Part shown: positions 28,569 through 44,700 of the stretch, piece after piece | Layout: each line of letters opens with the position of its first letter | How positions within the stretch are numbered: the stretch's first letter is position 1 | Assembly (NCBI GenBank): GCA_949152475.1 | Contig: OX424563.1 | Location: forward strand, 40,806,120-40,870,119 | Source: Terebella lapidaria | Lineage: Eukaryota > Annelida > Polychaeta > Terebellida > Terebellidae | Length of the DNA: 64,000 nt | Direction: 5' to 3' | Made by a program: the position numbers and the translations under genes | Notes under the pieces: model-generated | Seen by the model: only the letters and a program-made list of their open reading frames with translations | Told to the model about the DNA's origin: nothing | Databases searched by the model: none

Positions 28569-30960
28569 GCTCCATCGTACGATGGACATGCGACCCTCCA
28601 CCGTACAATGGACATGCGACGCTCCATCGCAGGATGGACATGCGACGCTCCACCGTAAGAAGGACATGCGATGCTCCACCGTACGATGGACATGCGATGC
28701 TCCATCGTACGATGGACATGTGACGCTCCACCGTACGATGGACATGCGACGCTCCACTGTATGATGGACATGCGATGCTTTACTGTACAATGGACACGTT
28801 ACGCTCAACCGTAAGATGGACATGCGATGCTCCACAGTACGATGGACATGGGACGCTCCATCATACGATGGACATGTGACGCTCCACCGTACGATGGATA
28901 TGCGACGCTCCACCGTACGATGGACATGTGACGATCCACCGAAGGATGGACATGCGAGGCTCCACTGTAAGATGGACATGTTACGCTCCACCGTACGATG
29001 GACATGGGATGCTCCACCGTATGATGGACATGTGACACTCCACTGTACGATGGATATGCGATGCACCACCGTACGATGGACATGTGATGTTCCACCGTAC
29101 GATGGACATCTGACGCTCCACCGTAGGATGGACATGTGACGCTCCACCGTACGATGGACATGTGACGCTCCACCGTACGATGGACATGGGATGCTCCATC
29201 GTACGATGGACATGTGACGCTCCACCGTACGATGGACATGGGATGCTCCACCGTACGATGGACATGTGACGCTCCACCGTACGATGGACATGTGACGCTC
29301 CACCGTAAGATGGACATGAGACGCTCCACTGTACGATGGACATGCGACGCTCCATCGTACAATGGACTAGCGATGCTCCACCGTGAGATGGACATGCGAC
29401 GCTCCATCGTACAATGGACTAGCGATGCTCCACCGTAAGATGGACATGTGACGCTCCACCGTACGATGGACATAAGACGCTCCATCGGATGATGGCCTAG
29501 TGACGCTCCATCATAAGATGGACATGCGACGCTCCACCGTACGATGGACATGCGATGCTCCACGTACGATGGACATGTGACGCCCCATCGTACGAAGGAC
29601 ATGCGACGCTCAACTGTATGATGGACATGCGATGCTTTACTGTACAATGGACACGTGATGCTCCATCGTACGATGGACATGTGATGCTCCATCGTACGAT
29701 GGACTAGGGAAGCTCCACCGTAAGATATGTGACGCTTCACAGTACGATGGACATGGGACGCTCCATCATACGATGGACATGTGATGCTCCACTGTACGAT
29801 GGACATGTGACGCTCCACCGTACGATGGACATGTGACGCTCCAATGTACGATGGACATGCGACGCTCCATCGTATGATGGACATGTGATGCTCCACCATA
29901 CGATGGACTTGCGATGCTCCACCGTAAGATGGACATGTGACGCTCCACAGTACGATGGACATGGGACGCTCCATCATACGAAGGACATGTGATGCTCCAC
30001 CGTACGATCGACATGTGATGCTCCACCGTACGATCGACATGTGATGCTCCACGGTACGATGGACATGTGACGCTCCACCGTACGATGGACATGGGACGCT
30101 CCAATTTACGATAGACATGCAACGCTCCACTGTATGATGGACATGCGATGCTCCACTGTACGATGGACATCTGACGCTCCACCATACGATGGACTCCATC
30201 GTACGATGGACTAGCGACGCTCCATCGTAAGATGGACATGCGACGCTCCACGTACATGTGATGCTCCACCGTACGATGGACATCCGACGCTCCACTGTAT
30301 GATGGACATGCAATGCACCACCGTATGATGGACATGCGAGACTCCACCGTACGATGGACATGTGACAATCCACCGTACGATGGACATCTGACGCTCCTCC
30401 GTACGATGGACAAGCGACGCTCCACTGTACGATGGACATGTGACGCTCCACCGTACGATGGACATGCGACGCTCCATCGTACGATGGACTAGCGACACTC
30501 CACCGTAAGATGGACATGCGATGCTCCACCGTACGATGGACATCTGACGCTCCTCCGTACGATGGACAAGCGACGCTCCACTGTACGATGGACATGTGAC
30601 GCTCCACCGTACGATGGACATGCGACGCTCCATCGTACGATGGACATGCGACGCTCCACCGTACCATGGACATGCGACGCTCCATCGCAGGATGGACATG
30701 CGATGCTCCATCGCAGGATGGACATGCGACGCTCCACCGTAAGAAGGACATGCGATGCTCCACTGTACGATGGACATGCGACGCTCCATCGTACGATGGA
30801 CATGTGACGCTCCACCGTACGATGGACATGCGACGCTCCACTGTATGATGGACATGCGATGCTTTACTGTACAATGGACACGTTACGCTCAACCGTAAGA
30901 TGGACATGCGATGCTCCACAGTACGATGGACATGGGACGCTCCATCATACGATGGACATG
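28569..30960. repeat. Long-range block pair, copy 2 (27,968-bp offset)
   Basis: Counterpart of 601-2990. The sequence that follows, about 30.2-32.6 kb, matches 4.0-6.4 kb at an offset of 26,248 then 26,222 bp. The relation therefore spans roughly 4 kb here against nearly 6 kb at the left; the difference is the extra 1,720-bp local copy at 2.2-4.0 kb. Confidence 0.8.
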
Positions 30961-33387
30961 TGACGCTCCACCGTACGATGGACATGCGACGCTCCACTGT
31001 ATGATGGACATGCGATGCTTTACTGTACAATGGACACGTTACGCTCAACCGTAAGATGGACATGCGATGCTCCACAGTACGATGGACATGGGACGCTCCA
31101 TCATACGATGGACATGTGACGCTCCACCGTACGATGGACATCTGACGCTCCACCGTCCGATGGACATGCTATGCTCCACCGCACGATGGACATGTGATGC
31201 TCCACCGTACGATGGACATGGGACGCTCCACCATATAATGGACATGTGACGCTCCACCGAATGATGGACATGCGAGGCTCCACCATAAGATGGACATGTG
31301 ACGCTCCACCGTACGATGGACATGGGACGCTCCACCGAATGATGGACATGCGAGGCTCCACCGTAAGATGGACATGTGACGCTCCACCGTACGATGGACA
31401 TGCGACGCTCCACCGTACGATGGACATGTGACGCTCCACCATACGATGGACATCTGACGCTCCACCGTACGATGGACATGCTATGCTCCACCGTACGATG
31501 GACATGTGACGCTCCACCGTACGATGGACATGGGACGCTGCACCGTACGATGGACATGCGACGCTCCATCGTACGATGGACATGGGATGCTCCACCGTAC
31601 GATGGACATGCGACGCTCCACTGTACAATGGACATGTGACGCTCGACCGTATGATGGACATGCAAGGCTCCACTGTACAATGGACATGTGACGCTCCACT
31701 GTACGATGGACATGGGACGCTCCACCGAATGATGGACATGCGAGGCTCCACCATAAGATGGACATGTGACGCTCCACCGTACGATGGATATGCGACGCTC
31801 CACCGTACGATGGACATGTGACGATCCACCGAAGGATGGACATGCGAGGCTCCACTGTAAGATGGACATGTTATGCTCCACCGTACGATGGACATGGGAT
31901 GTTCCACCGTATGATGGACATGTGACACTCCACTGTACGATGGATATGCGATGCACCACCGTACGATGGACATGTGATGTTCCACCGTACGATGGACATC
32001 TGACGCTCCACCGTAGGATGGACATGTGACGCTCCACCGTACGATGGACATGTGACGCTCCACCGTACGATGGACATGGGATGCTCCATCGTACGATGGA
32101 CATGTGACGCTCCACCGTACGATGGACATGGGATGCTCCACCGTACGATGGACATGTGACGCTCCACCGTACGATGGACATGTGACGCTCCACCGTAAGA
32201 TGGACATGAGACGCTCCACTGTACGATGGACATGCGACGCTCCATCGTACAATGGACTAGCGATGCTCCACCGTAAGATGGACATGCGACGCTCCATCGT
32301 ACAATGGACTAGCGATGCTCCACCGTAAGATGGACATGTGACGCTCCACCGTACGATGGACATGCGACGCTCCTTCGTACGATGGACATGGGACGCTCCA
32401 CCGTACGATGGACATGCGATGCTCCACCGTTCGATGGACATGTGATGCTCCACCGTACGATGGACATGGGACGCTCCAATGTACGATGGACATGTGACGC
32501 TTCACTGTACGATGGACATGCGATGCTCCACTGTACGATGAACATGTGACGCTCCACCGTATGATGAACATGTGACGCTCCACCGTATGATGGACATGCG
32601 AGGCTCAACCGTTCGATGAACATGGGTGCTCCATCGTACGATGGACATGCGACGCTCCACCGTACGATGGACTAGCGAAGCTCCACCGTAAGATGGACAT
32701 GCGACGCTCCATCGTACGATGGACACGGGACGCTCCACCGTACGATGGACCTCTGACGCCCACCGTACGATGGACATGCTATGCTCCACCGTACGATGGA
32801 CATGTGACGCTCCACCGTACGATGGACATGGGACGCTCCAATGTACGATGGACATGCGACGCTCCACTGTACGATGGACATGCGATGCTCCACTGTACGA
32901 TGAACATGGGATGCTCCACCGTATAATGGACATGTGACGCTCCACCGTACGATGGACATGGGATGCTCCATCGTACGATGGACATGTGACGCTCCACCCA
33001 TCGATGGACATGCTATGCTCCACTGTACGATGGACATGTGACGCTCCACCGTACGATGGACATGGGACGCTGCACCGTACGATGGACATGCGACGCTCCA
33101 TCGTACGATGGACATGGGATGCTCCACCGTACGATGGACATGCGACGCTCCACTGTACAATGGACATGTGACGCTCGACCGTATGATGGACATGCAAGGC
33201 TCCACTGTACAATGGACATGTGACGCTCCACTGTACGATGGACATGGGACGCTCCACCGAATGATGGACATGCGAGGCTCCACCAAAAGATGGACATGTG
33301 ACGCTCCACCGTACGATGGATATGCGACGCTCCACCGTACGATGGACATGTGACGATCCACCGAAGGATGGACATGCGAGGCTCCAC
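30054..33387. repeat. Tandem segmental duplication, copy 1 (3.39-3.88 kb)
   Basis: Matches the directly following segment 33441-37268. The offset is 3387 bp in the left part and 3881 bp in the right part; the 494-bp step equals 19 monomers and is explained by a duplication inside the second copy. Shared rare units include CCTCTGACGCCCACCG (32,750 region), CCACCCATCGATGG (32,996 region) and CCACCAAAAGATGG (33,284 region). Similarity ends at 33387, where CCACCAAAAG here faces CCACTGTAAG there. Confidence 0.85.
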
Positions 33388-33440
33388 CAAAAGATGGACA
33401 TGTGACGCTCCACCGTACGATGGATATGCGACGCTCCACC

Positions 33441-36400
33441 GTACGATGGACATGTGACGCTCCACCGTACGATGGACATGGGACGCTCCAATTTACGATA
33501 GACATGCAACGCTCCACTGTATGATGGACATGCGATGCTCCACTGTACGATGGACATCTGACGCTCCACCATACGATGGACTCCATCGTACGATGGACTA
33601 GCGACGCTCCATCGTAAGATGGACATGCGACGCTCCACGTACATGTGATGCTCCACCGTACGATGGACATCTGACGCTCCACTGTATGATGGACATGCAA
33701 TGCACCACCGTATGATGGACATGCGAGACTCCACCGTACGATGGACATGTGACAATCCACCGTACGATGGACATCTGACGCTCCTCCGTACGATGGACAA
33801 GCGACGCTCCACTGTACGATGGACATGTGACGCTCCACCGTACGATGGACATGCGACGCTCCATCGTACGATGGACTAGCGACACTCCACCGTAAGATGG
33901 ACATGCGATGCTCCACCGTACGATGGACATCTGACGCTCCTCCGTACGATGGACAAGCGACGCTCCACTGTACGATGGACATGTGACGCTCCACCGTACG
34001 ATGGACATGCGACGCTCCATCGTACGATGGACATGCGACGCTCCACCGTACCATGGACATGCGACGCTCCATCGCAGGATGGACATGCGATGCTCCATCG
34101 CAGGATGGACATGCGACGCTCCACCGTAAGAAGGACATGCGATGCTCCACTGTACGATGGACATGCGACGCTCCATCGTACGATGGACATGTGACGCTCC
34201 ACCGTACGATGGACATGCGACGCTCCACTGTATGATGGACATGCGATGCTTTACTGTACAATGGACACGTTACGCTCAACCGTAAGATGGACATGCGATG
34301 CTCCACAGTACGATGGACATGGGACGCTCCATCATACGATGGACATGTGACGCTCCACCGTACGATGGACATGCGACGCTCCACTGTATGATGGACATGC
34401 GATGCTTTACTGTACAATGGACACGTTACGCTCAACCGTAAGATGGACATGCGATGCTCCACAGTACGATGGACATGGGACGCTCCATCATACGATGGAC
34501 ATGTGACGCTCCACCGTACGATGGACATCTGACGCTCCACCGTCCGATGGACATGCTATGCTCCACCGCACGATGGACATGTGATGCTCCACCGTACGAT
34601 GGACATGGGACGCTCCACCATATAATGGACATGTGACGCTCCACCGAATGATGGACATGCGAGGCTCCACCATAAGATGGACATGTGACGCTCCACCGTA
34701 CGATGGACATGGGACGCTCCACCGAATGATGGACATGCGAGGCTCCACCGTAAGATGGACATGTGACGCTCCACCGTACGATGGACATGCGACGCTCCAC
34801 AGTACGATGGACATGGGACGCTCCATCATACGATGGACATGTGACGCTCCACCGTACGATGGACATGCGACGCTCCACTGTATGATGGACATGCGATGCT
34901 TTACTGTACAATGGACACGTTACGCTCAACCGTAAGATGGACATGCGATGCTCCACAGTACGATGGACATGGGACGCTCCATCATACGATGGACATGTGA
35001 CGCTCCACCGTACGATGGACATCTGACGCTCCACCGTCCGATGGACATGCTATGCTCCACCGCACGATGGACATGTGATGCTCCACCGTACGATGGACAT
35101 GGGACGCTCCACCATATAATGGACATGTGACGCTCCACCGAATGATGGACATGCGAGGCTCCACCATAAGATGGACATGTGACGCTCCACCGTACGATGG
35201 ACATGCTACGCTCCACCGAATGATGGACATGCGAGGCTCCACCGTAAGATGGACATGTGACGCTCCACCGTACGATGGACATGCGACGCTCCACCGTACG
35301 ATGGACATGTGACGCTCCACCATACGATGGACATCTGACGCTCCACCGTACGATGGACATGCTATGCTCCACCGTACGATGGACATGTGACGCTCCACCG
35401 TACGATGGACATGGGACGCTGCACCGTACGATGGACATGCGACGCTCCATCGTACGATGGACATGGGATGCTCCACCGTACGATGGACATGCGACGCTCC
35501 ACTGTACAATGGACATGTGACGCTCGACCGTATGATGGACATGCAAGGCTCCACTGTACAATGGACATGTGACGCTCCACTGTACGATGGACATGGGACG
35601 CTCCACCGAATGATGGACATGCGAGGCTCCACCATAAGATGGACATGTGACGCTCCACCGTACGATGGATATGCGACGCTCCACCGTACGATGGACATGT
35701 GACGATCCACCGAAGGATGGACATGCGAGGCTCCACTGTAAGATGGACATGTTATGCTCCACCGTACGATGGACATGGGATGTTCCACCGTATGATGGAC
35801 ATGTGACACTCCACTGTACGATGGATATGCGATGCACCACCGTACGATGGACATGTGATGTTCCACCGTACGATGGACATCTGACGCTCCACCGTAGGAT
35901 GGACATGTGACGCTCCACCGTACGATGGACATGTGACGCTCCACCTTACGATGGACATGGGATGCTCCATCGTACGATGGACATGTGACGCTCCACCGTA
36001 CGATGGACATGGGATGCTCCACCGTACGATGGACATGTGACGCTCCACCGTACGATGGACATGTGACGCTCCACCGTAAGATGGACATGAGACGCTCCAC
36101 TGTACGATGGACATGCGACGCTCCATCGTACAATGGACTAGCGATGCTCCACCGTAAGATGGACATGCGACGCTCCATCGTACAATGGACTAGCGATGCT
36201 CCACCGTAAGATGGACATGTGACGCTCCACCGTACGATGGACATGCGACGCTCCTTCGTACGATGGACATGGGACGCTCCACCGTACGATGGACATGCGA
36301 TGCTCCACCGTACGATGGACATGTGATGCTCCACCGTACGATGGACATGGGACGCTCCAATGTACGATGGACATGTGACGCTTCACTGTACGATGGACAT

Positions 36401-37268
36401 GCGATGCTCCACTGTACGATGAACATTTGACGCTCCACCGTATGATGAACATGTGACGCTCCACCGTATGATGGACATGCGAGGCTCAACCGTTCGATGA
36501 ACATGGGTGCTCCATCGTACGATGGACATGCGACGCTCCACCGTACGATGGACTAGCGAAGCTCCACCGTAAGATGGACATGCGACGCTCCATCATACGA
36601 TGGACACGGGACGCTCCACCGTACGATGGACCTCTGACGCCCACCGTACGATGGACATGCTATGCTCCACCGTACGATGGACATGTGACGCTCCACCGTA
36701 CGATGGACATGGGACGCTCCAATGTACGATGGACATGCGACGCTCCACTGTACGATGGACATGCGATGCTCCACTGTACGATGAACATGGGATGCTCCAC
36801 CGTATAATGGACATGTGACGCTCCACCGTACGATGGACATGGGATGCTCCATCGTACGATGGACATGTGACGCTCCACCCATCGATGGACATGCTATGCT
36901 CCACTGTACGATGGACATGTGACGCTCCACCGTACGATGGACATGGGACGCTGCACCGTACGATGGACATGCGACGCTCCATCGTACGATGGACATGGGA
37001 TGCTCCACCGTACGATGGACATGCGACGCTCCACTGTACAATGGACATGTGACGCTCGACCGTATGATGGACATGCAAGGCTCCACTGTACAATGGACAT
37101 GTGACGCTCCACTGTACGATGGACATGGGACGCTCCACCGAATGATGGACATGCGAGGCTCCACCAAAAGATGGACATGTGACGCTCCACCGTACGATGG
37201 ATATGCGACGCTCCACCGTACGATGGACATGTGACGATCCACCGAAGGATGGACATGCGAGGCTCCAC
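33441..37268. repeat. Tandem segmental duplication, copy 2 (3.88 kb)
   Basis: Second copy of 30054-33387, lying immediately beside it. It contains an internal duplication of exactly 19 monomers: 34306-34799 is repeated at 34800-35293, both carrying GCTTTACTGTACAATGG and GTTACGCTCAACCG. The internal copy is a clear case of unequal exchange in whole monomer units. Confidence 0.85.
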
Positions 37269-38456
37269 TGTAAGATGGACATGTTACACTCCACCGTACG
37301 ATGGACATGGGATGCTCCACCGTATGATGGACATGCGAGGCTCCACCAAAAGATGGACATGTGACGCTCCACCGTACGATGGATATGCGACGCTCCACCG
37401 TACGATGGACATGTGACGATCCACCGAAGGATGGACATGCGAGGATCCACTGTAAGATGGACATGTTACGCTCCACCGTACGATGGACATGGGATGCTCC
37501 ACCGTATGATGGACATGTGACACTCCACTGTACGATGGATATGCGATGCACCACCGTACGATGGACATGTGATGTTCCACCGTACGATGGACATCTGACG
37601 CTCCACCGTAGGATGGACATGTGACGCTCCACCGTACGATGGACATGTGACGCTCCACCGTACGATGGACATGGGATGCTCCATCGTACGATGGACATGT
37701 GACGCTCCACCGTACGATGGACATGCGAGGCTCCACCGTACGATGAACATGGGTGCTCCATCGTACGATGGACATGCGACGCTCCACCGTACGATGGACT
37801 AGCGAAGCTCCACCGTAAGATGGACATGCGACGCTCCATCGTACGATGGACACGGGATGCTCCATCGTACGATGGACATGCTATGCTCCACCCATCGATG
37901 GACATGCTATGCTCCACTGTACGATGGACATGTGACGCTCCACCGTACGATGGACATGGGACGCTCCACCGTAGGATGGACATGTGACGCTCCACCGTAC
38001 GATGGACATGTGACGCTCCACCGTAAGATGGACATGAAACGCTCCACTGTACGATGGACATGCGACGCTCCATCGTACAATGGACTAGCGATGCTCCACC
38101 GTAAGATGGACATGTGACGCTCCACCGTACGATGGACATGCGACGCTCCTTCGTACGATGGACATGCGACGCTCCTTCGTACGATGGACATGGGACGCTA
38201 TACCGTACGATCGACATGCGACGCTCCACCGTAAGATGGACATGTGACGCTCCACCGTACGATGGACATGCGACGCTCCTTCATACGATAGACATGGGAC
38301 GCTCCACCGTACGATGGACATGGGACGCTCCACCGTACGATCGACATGCGATGCTCCACCGTACGATGGACATGTGATGCTCCACCGTACGATGGACATG
38401 GGACGCTCCACCGTACGATCGACATGCGATGCTCCACCGTAAGATGGACATGTGAC

Positions 38457-41400
38457 GCTCCATCGTACGATGGACTAGCGAAACTCCACCGTAAGATGGA
38501 CATGTGACGCTCCACAATACGATGGACATGGGACGCTCCATCATACGATGGACATGTGATGCTCCACCATACGATCGACATGCGATGCTCCACCGTACGA
38601 TCGACATGTAATGTTCCACGGTACGATGGACATGTGACGCTCCACCGTTCGATGGACATGGGATGCTCCACCGTACCATGGACATGCGATGCTCCACATA
38701 CGATGGACATGTGACGCCCCACCGTACGATGGACATGCGTCGCTCCACCGTACGATGGACATGCGACGCTCCTTCGTACGATGGACATGTGACGCTCCAC
38801 CGTACGATGGACATGCGACGCTCCTTCGTACGATGGACATGGGACGCTCCACCGTACGATCGACATGCGATGCTAAACCGTAAGATGGACATGTGAAGCT
38901 CCACCGTACGATGGACATGCGACGCTCCACAGTACGATGGACATGTGACGCTCCACCGTACGATGGACATGCGAGGCTCCACCGTAAGATGGACATGTGA
39001 CGCTCCACCGTACGATGGACATGCGATGCTCCATCGTACGATGGACATGCGATGCTCCATCGTACGATGGACATGGGATGCTCCACCGTATGATGGACAT
39101 GCAAGGCTACACCGTAAAATGGACATGTGACGCTCCACCATACGATGGACATGCGACGCTCCATCGTACGATGGACATGGGATGCTCTACCGTACGATGG
39201 AAATCTGATGCTCCACCATACGATGGACATGTGACACTCCGCTGTACGATGGACATGTGACGCTCCACCATATGATGGACATGTGACACTCCGCTGTACG
39301 ATGGACATGTGAGGCTCCACCATATGATGGACATGCGATGCTCCACCGTACAATGGACATGCGACGCTCAAATGTACGATGGACATATGACGCTCCACCG
39401 TACGATGGACATGAGACGCTCCATCGGATGATGGCCTAGTGACGCTCCATCATAAGATGGACATGCGACGCTCCACCGTACGATGGACATGCGATGCTCC
39501 ACGTACGATGGACATGCGACGCTCAACTGTATGATGGACATACGATGCTTTACTGTACAATGGACACGTGATGCTCCACCGTACGATGGACATGTGATGC
39601 TCCATCGTACGATGGACTAGAGAAGCTCCACCGTAAGATATGTGACGCTTCACAGTACGATGGACATGTGACGCTCCATCATACGATGGACATGTGATGC
39701 TCCACTGTACGATGGACATGTGACGCTCCACCGTACGATGGACATGTGACGCTCCAATGTACGATGGACATGCGACGCTCCATCGTATGATGGACATGTG
39801 ATGCTCCACCATACGATGGACTAGCGATGCTCCACCGTAAGATGGACATGTGACGCTCCACAGTACGATGGACATGGGACGCTCCATCATACGAAGGACA
39901 TGTGATGCTCCACCGTACGATCGACATGTGATGCTCCACCGTACGATCGACATGTGATGCTCCACGGTACGATGGACATGTGACGCTCCACGGTACGATG
40001 GACATGGGACGCTCCAATTTACGATGGACATGCAACGCTCCACTGTATGATGGACATGCGATGCTCCACTGTACGATGGACATCTGACGCTCCACCATAC
40101 GATGGACTCCATCGTACGATGGACTAGCGACGCTCCATCGTAAGATGGACATGCGACGCTCCACGTACATGTGATGCTCCACCGTACGATGGACATCCGA
40201 CGCTCCACTGTATGATGGACATGCAATGCACCACCGTATGATGGACATGCGAGACTCCACCGTACGATGGACATGTGACAATCCACCGTACGATGGACAT
40301 CTGACGCTCCTCCGTACGATGGACAAGCGACGCTCCACTGTACGATGGACATGTGACGCTCCACCGTACGATGGACATGCGACGCTCCATCGTACGATGG
40401 ACTAGCGACACTCCACCGTAAGATGGACATGCGATGCTCCACCGTACGATGGACATCTGACGCTCGTCCGTACGATGGACAAGCGACGCTCCACTGTACG
40501 ATGGACATGTGACGCTCCACCGTACGATGGACATGCGACGCTCCATCGTACGATGGACATGCGACGCTCCACCGTACAATGGACATGCGACGCTCCATCG
40601 CAGGATGGACATGCGACGCTCCACCGTAAGAAGGACATGCGATGCTCCACCGTACGATGGACATGCGACGCTCCATCGTACGATGGACATGTGACGCTCC
40701 ACCGTACGATGGACATGCGACGCTCCACTGTATGATGGACATGCGATGCTTTACTGTACAATGGACACGTTACGCTCAACCGTAAGATGGACATGCGATG
40801 CTCCACAGTACGATGGACATGGGACGCTCCATCATACGATGGACATGTGATGCTCCACCGTACGATGGACATGCGACGCTCCACTGTATGATGGACATGC
40901 GATGCTTTACTGTACAATGGACACGTTACGCTCAACCGTAAGATGGACATGCGATGCTCCACAGTACGATGGACATGGGACGCTCCATCATACGATGGAC
41001 ATGTGACGCTCCACCGTACGATGGACATCTGACGCTCCACCGTGCGATGGATATGCTATGCTCCACCGCACGATGGACATGGGACGCTCCACCATATAAT
41101 GGACATGTGACGCTCCACCGTACGATGGACATGTGACGCTCCACCGAATGATGGACATGCGAGGCTCCACCATAAGATGGACATGTGACGCTCCACCGTA
41201 CGATGGACATGGGACGCTCCACCGAATGATGGACATGCGAGGCTCCACCGTAAGATGGACATGTGACGCTCCACCGTACGATGGACATGCGACGCTCCAC
41301 CGTACGATGGACATGTGACGCTCCACCATACGATGGACATCTGACGCTCCACCGTACGATGGACATGCTATGCTCCACCGTACGATGGACATGTGACGCT

Positions 41401-41703
41401 CCACCGTACGATGGACATGGGACGCTGCACCGTACGATGGACATGCGACGCTCCATCGTACGATGGACATGGGATGCTCCACCGTACGATGGACATGCGA
41501 CGCTCCACTGTACAATGGACATGTGACGCTCGACCGTATGATGGACATGCAAGGCTCCACTGTACAATGGACATGTGACGCTCCACTGTACGATGGACAT
41601 GGGACGCTCCACCGAATGATGGACATGCGAGGCTCCACCATGAGATGGACATGTGACGCCCCACCGTACGATGGATATGCGACGCTCCACCGTACGATGG
41701 ACA
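38457..41703. repeat. 3.2-kb block pair, copy 2 (about 16.5-kb offset)
   Basis: Counterpart of 21830-25201. Some features are specific to this copy, such as GACGCTCGTCCGTACG near 40464 and CCATGAGATGG near 41638, the latter close to the point where similarity ends. Confidence 0.8.
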
Positions 41704-44700
41704 TGGGATGCTCCACCGTATGATGGACATGTGACACTCCACTGTACGATGGATATGCGATGCACCACCGTACGATGGACATGTGATGTTCCACCGTACG
41801 ATGGACATCTGACGCTCCACCGTAGGATGGACATGTGACGCTCCACCGTACGATGGACATGTGATGCTCCACCGTACAATGGACATGGGATGCTCCATCG
41901 TACGATGGACATGTGACGCTCCACCGTACGATGGACATGGGATGCTCCACCGTACGATGGACATGTGACGCTCCACCGTATGATGGACATGGGATGCTCC
42001 ACCGTAAGATGGACATGCGACGCTCCAGCGTACAATGGACTAGCGATGCTCCACCGTAAGATGGACATGTGACGCTCCTCAGTACGATGGACATGGGACG
42101 CTCCATCATACGATGGACATGGGACGCTCCACCGTACGATCGACATGCGATGCTCCACCGTAAGATGGACATGTGAAGCTCCACCGTACGATGGACATGC
42201 GACGCTCCACAGTACGATGGACATGTGACGCTCCACCGTACGATGGACATGCGAGGCTCCACCGTAAGATGGACATGTGACGCTCCACCGTACGATGGAC
42301 ATGCGATGCTCCATCGTACGATGGACATGCGATGCTCCATCGTACGATGGACATGGGATGCTCCACCGTATGATGGACATGCAAGGCTACACCGTAAAAT
42401 GGACATGTGACGCTCCACCATACGATGGACATGCGACGCTCCATCGTACGATGGACATGGGATGCTCTACCGTACGATGGACATCTGATGCTCCACCATA
42501 CGATGGACATGTGACACTCCGCTGTACGATGGACATGTGACGCTCCACCATATGATGGACATGTGACACTCCGCTGTACGATGGACATGTGACGCTCCAC
42601 CATATGATGGACATGCGATGCTCAACCGTACAATGGACATGCGACGCTCAAATGTACGATGGACATATGACCACATATGCTCCACAGTACGATGGACATG
42701 GGACGCTCCATCATACGATCGACATGTGACGCTCCACCGTACGATGGACATCTGACGCTCCACCGTGCGATGGACATGCTATGCTCCACCGCACGATGGA
42801 CATGTGATGCTCCACCGTACGATGGACATGGGACGCTCCACCATATAATGGACATGTGACGCTCCACCGTACGATGGACATGTGACGCTCCACCGAATGA
42901 TGGACATGCGAGGCTCCACCATAAGATGGACATGTGACGCTCCACCGTACGATGGACATGGGACGCTCCACCGAATGATGGACATGCGAGGCTCCACCGT
43001 AAGATGGACATGTGACGCTCCACCGTACGATGGACATGCGACGCTCCACCGTACGATGGACATGTGACGCTCCAGCGTACGATGGACATGCGACGCTCCA
43101 CTGTACGATGGACATGTGACGCTCCACCATACGATGGACATCTGACGCTCCACCGTACGATGGACATGCTATGCGCCACCGTACGATGGACATGTGACGC
43201 TCCACCGTACGATGGACATGGGACGCTGCACCGTACGATGGACATGCGACGCTCCATCGTACGATGGACATGGGATGCTCCACCGTACGATGGACATGCG
43301 ACGCTCCACTGTACAATGGACATGTGACGCTCGACCGTATGATGGACATGCAAGGCTCCACTGTACAATGGACATGTGACGCTCCACTGTACAATGGACA
43401 TGGGACGCTCCACCGAATGATGGACATGCGAGGCTCCACCATAAGATGGACATGTGACGCTCCACCGTACGATGGATATGCGACGCTCCACCGTACGATG
43501 GACATGTGACGATCCACCGAAGGATGGACATGCGAGGCTCCACTGTAAGATGGACATGTTACGCTCCACCGTACGATGGACATGGGATGCTCCACCGTAT
43601 GATGGACATGTGACACTCCACTGTAAGATGGATATGCGATGCACCACCGTACGATGGACATGTGATGTTCCACCGTACGATGGACATCTGACGCTCCACC
43701 GTAGGATGGACATGTGACGCTCCACCGTACGATGGACATGTGACGCTCCACCGTACGATGGACATGGGATGCTCCACCGTACGATGGACATGTGACGCTC
43801 CACCGTACGATGGACATGGGTCGCTCCAATGTACGATGGACATGCGACGCTCCACTGTACGATGGACATGCGATGCTCCACTGTACGATGAACGTGGGAT
43901 GCTCCACCGTATAATGGACGTGTGACGCTCCACCGTACGATGGACATGGGATGCTCCATCGTACGATGGACATGTGACGCTCCACCCATCGATGGACATG
44001 CTATGCTCCACTGTACGATGGACATGTGACGCTCCACCGTACGATGGACATGGGACGCTGCACCGTACGATGGACATGCGACGCTCCATCGTACGATGGA
44101 CATGGGATGCTCCACCGTACGATGGACATGCGACGCTCCACTGTACAATGGACATGTGACGCTCGACCGTATGATGGACGTGCAAGGCTCCACTGTACAA
44201 TGGACATGTGACGCTCCACTGTACGATGGACATGGGACGCTCCATCGAATGATGGACATGCGAGGCTCCACCAAAAGAGTGGACATGTGACGCTCCACCG
44301 TACGATGGATATGCGACGCTCCACCATACGATGGACATGTGACGATCCACCGAAGGATGGACATGCGAGGCTCCACTGTAAGATGGACATGTTACGCTCC
44401 ACCGTACGATGGACATGGGATGCTCCACCGTATGATGGACATGTGACACTCCACTGTACGATGGATATGCGATGCACCACCGTACGATGGACATGTAATG
44501 TTCCACCGTACGATGGACATCTGACGCTCCACCGTAGGATGGACATGGGATGCTCCATCGTACGATGGACATGTGACGCTCCACCGTACGATGGACATGG
44601 GATGCTCCACCGTACGATGGACATGTGACGCTCCACCGTACGATGGACATGTGACGCTCCACCGTAAGATGGACATGAGACGCTCCACTGTACGATGGAC

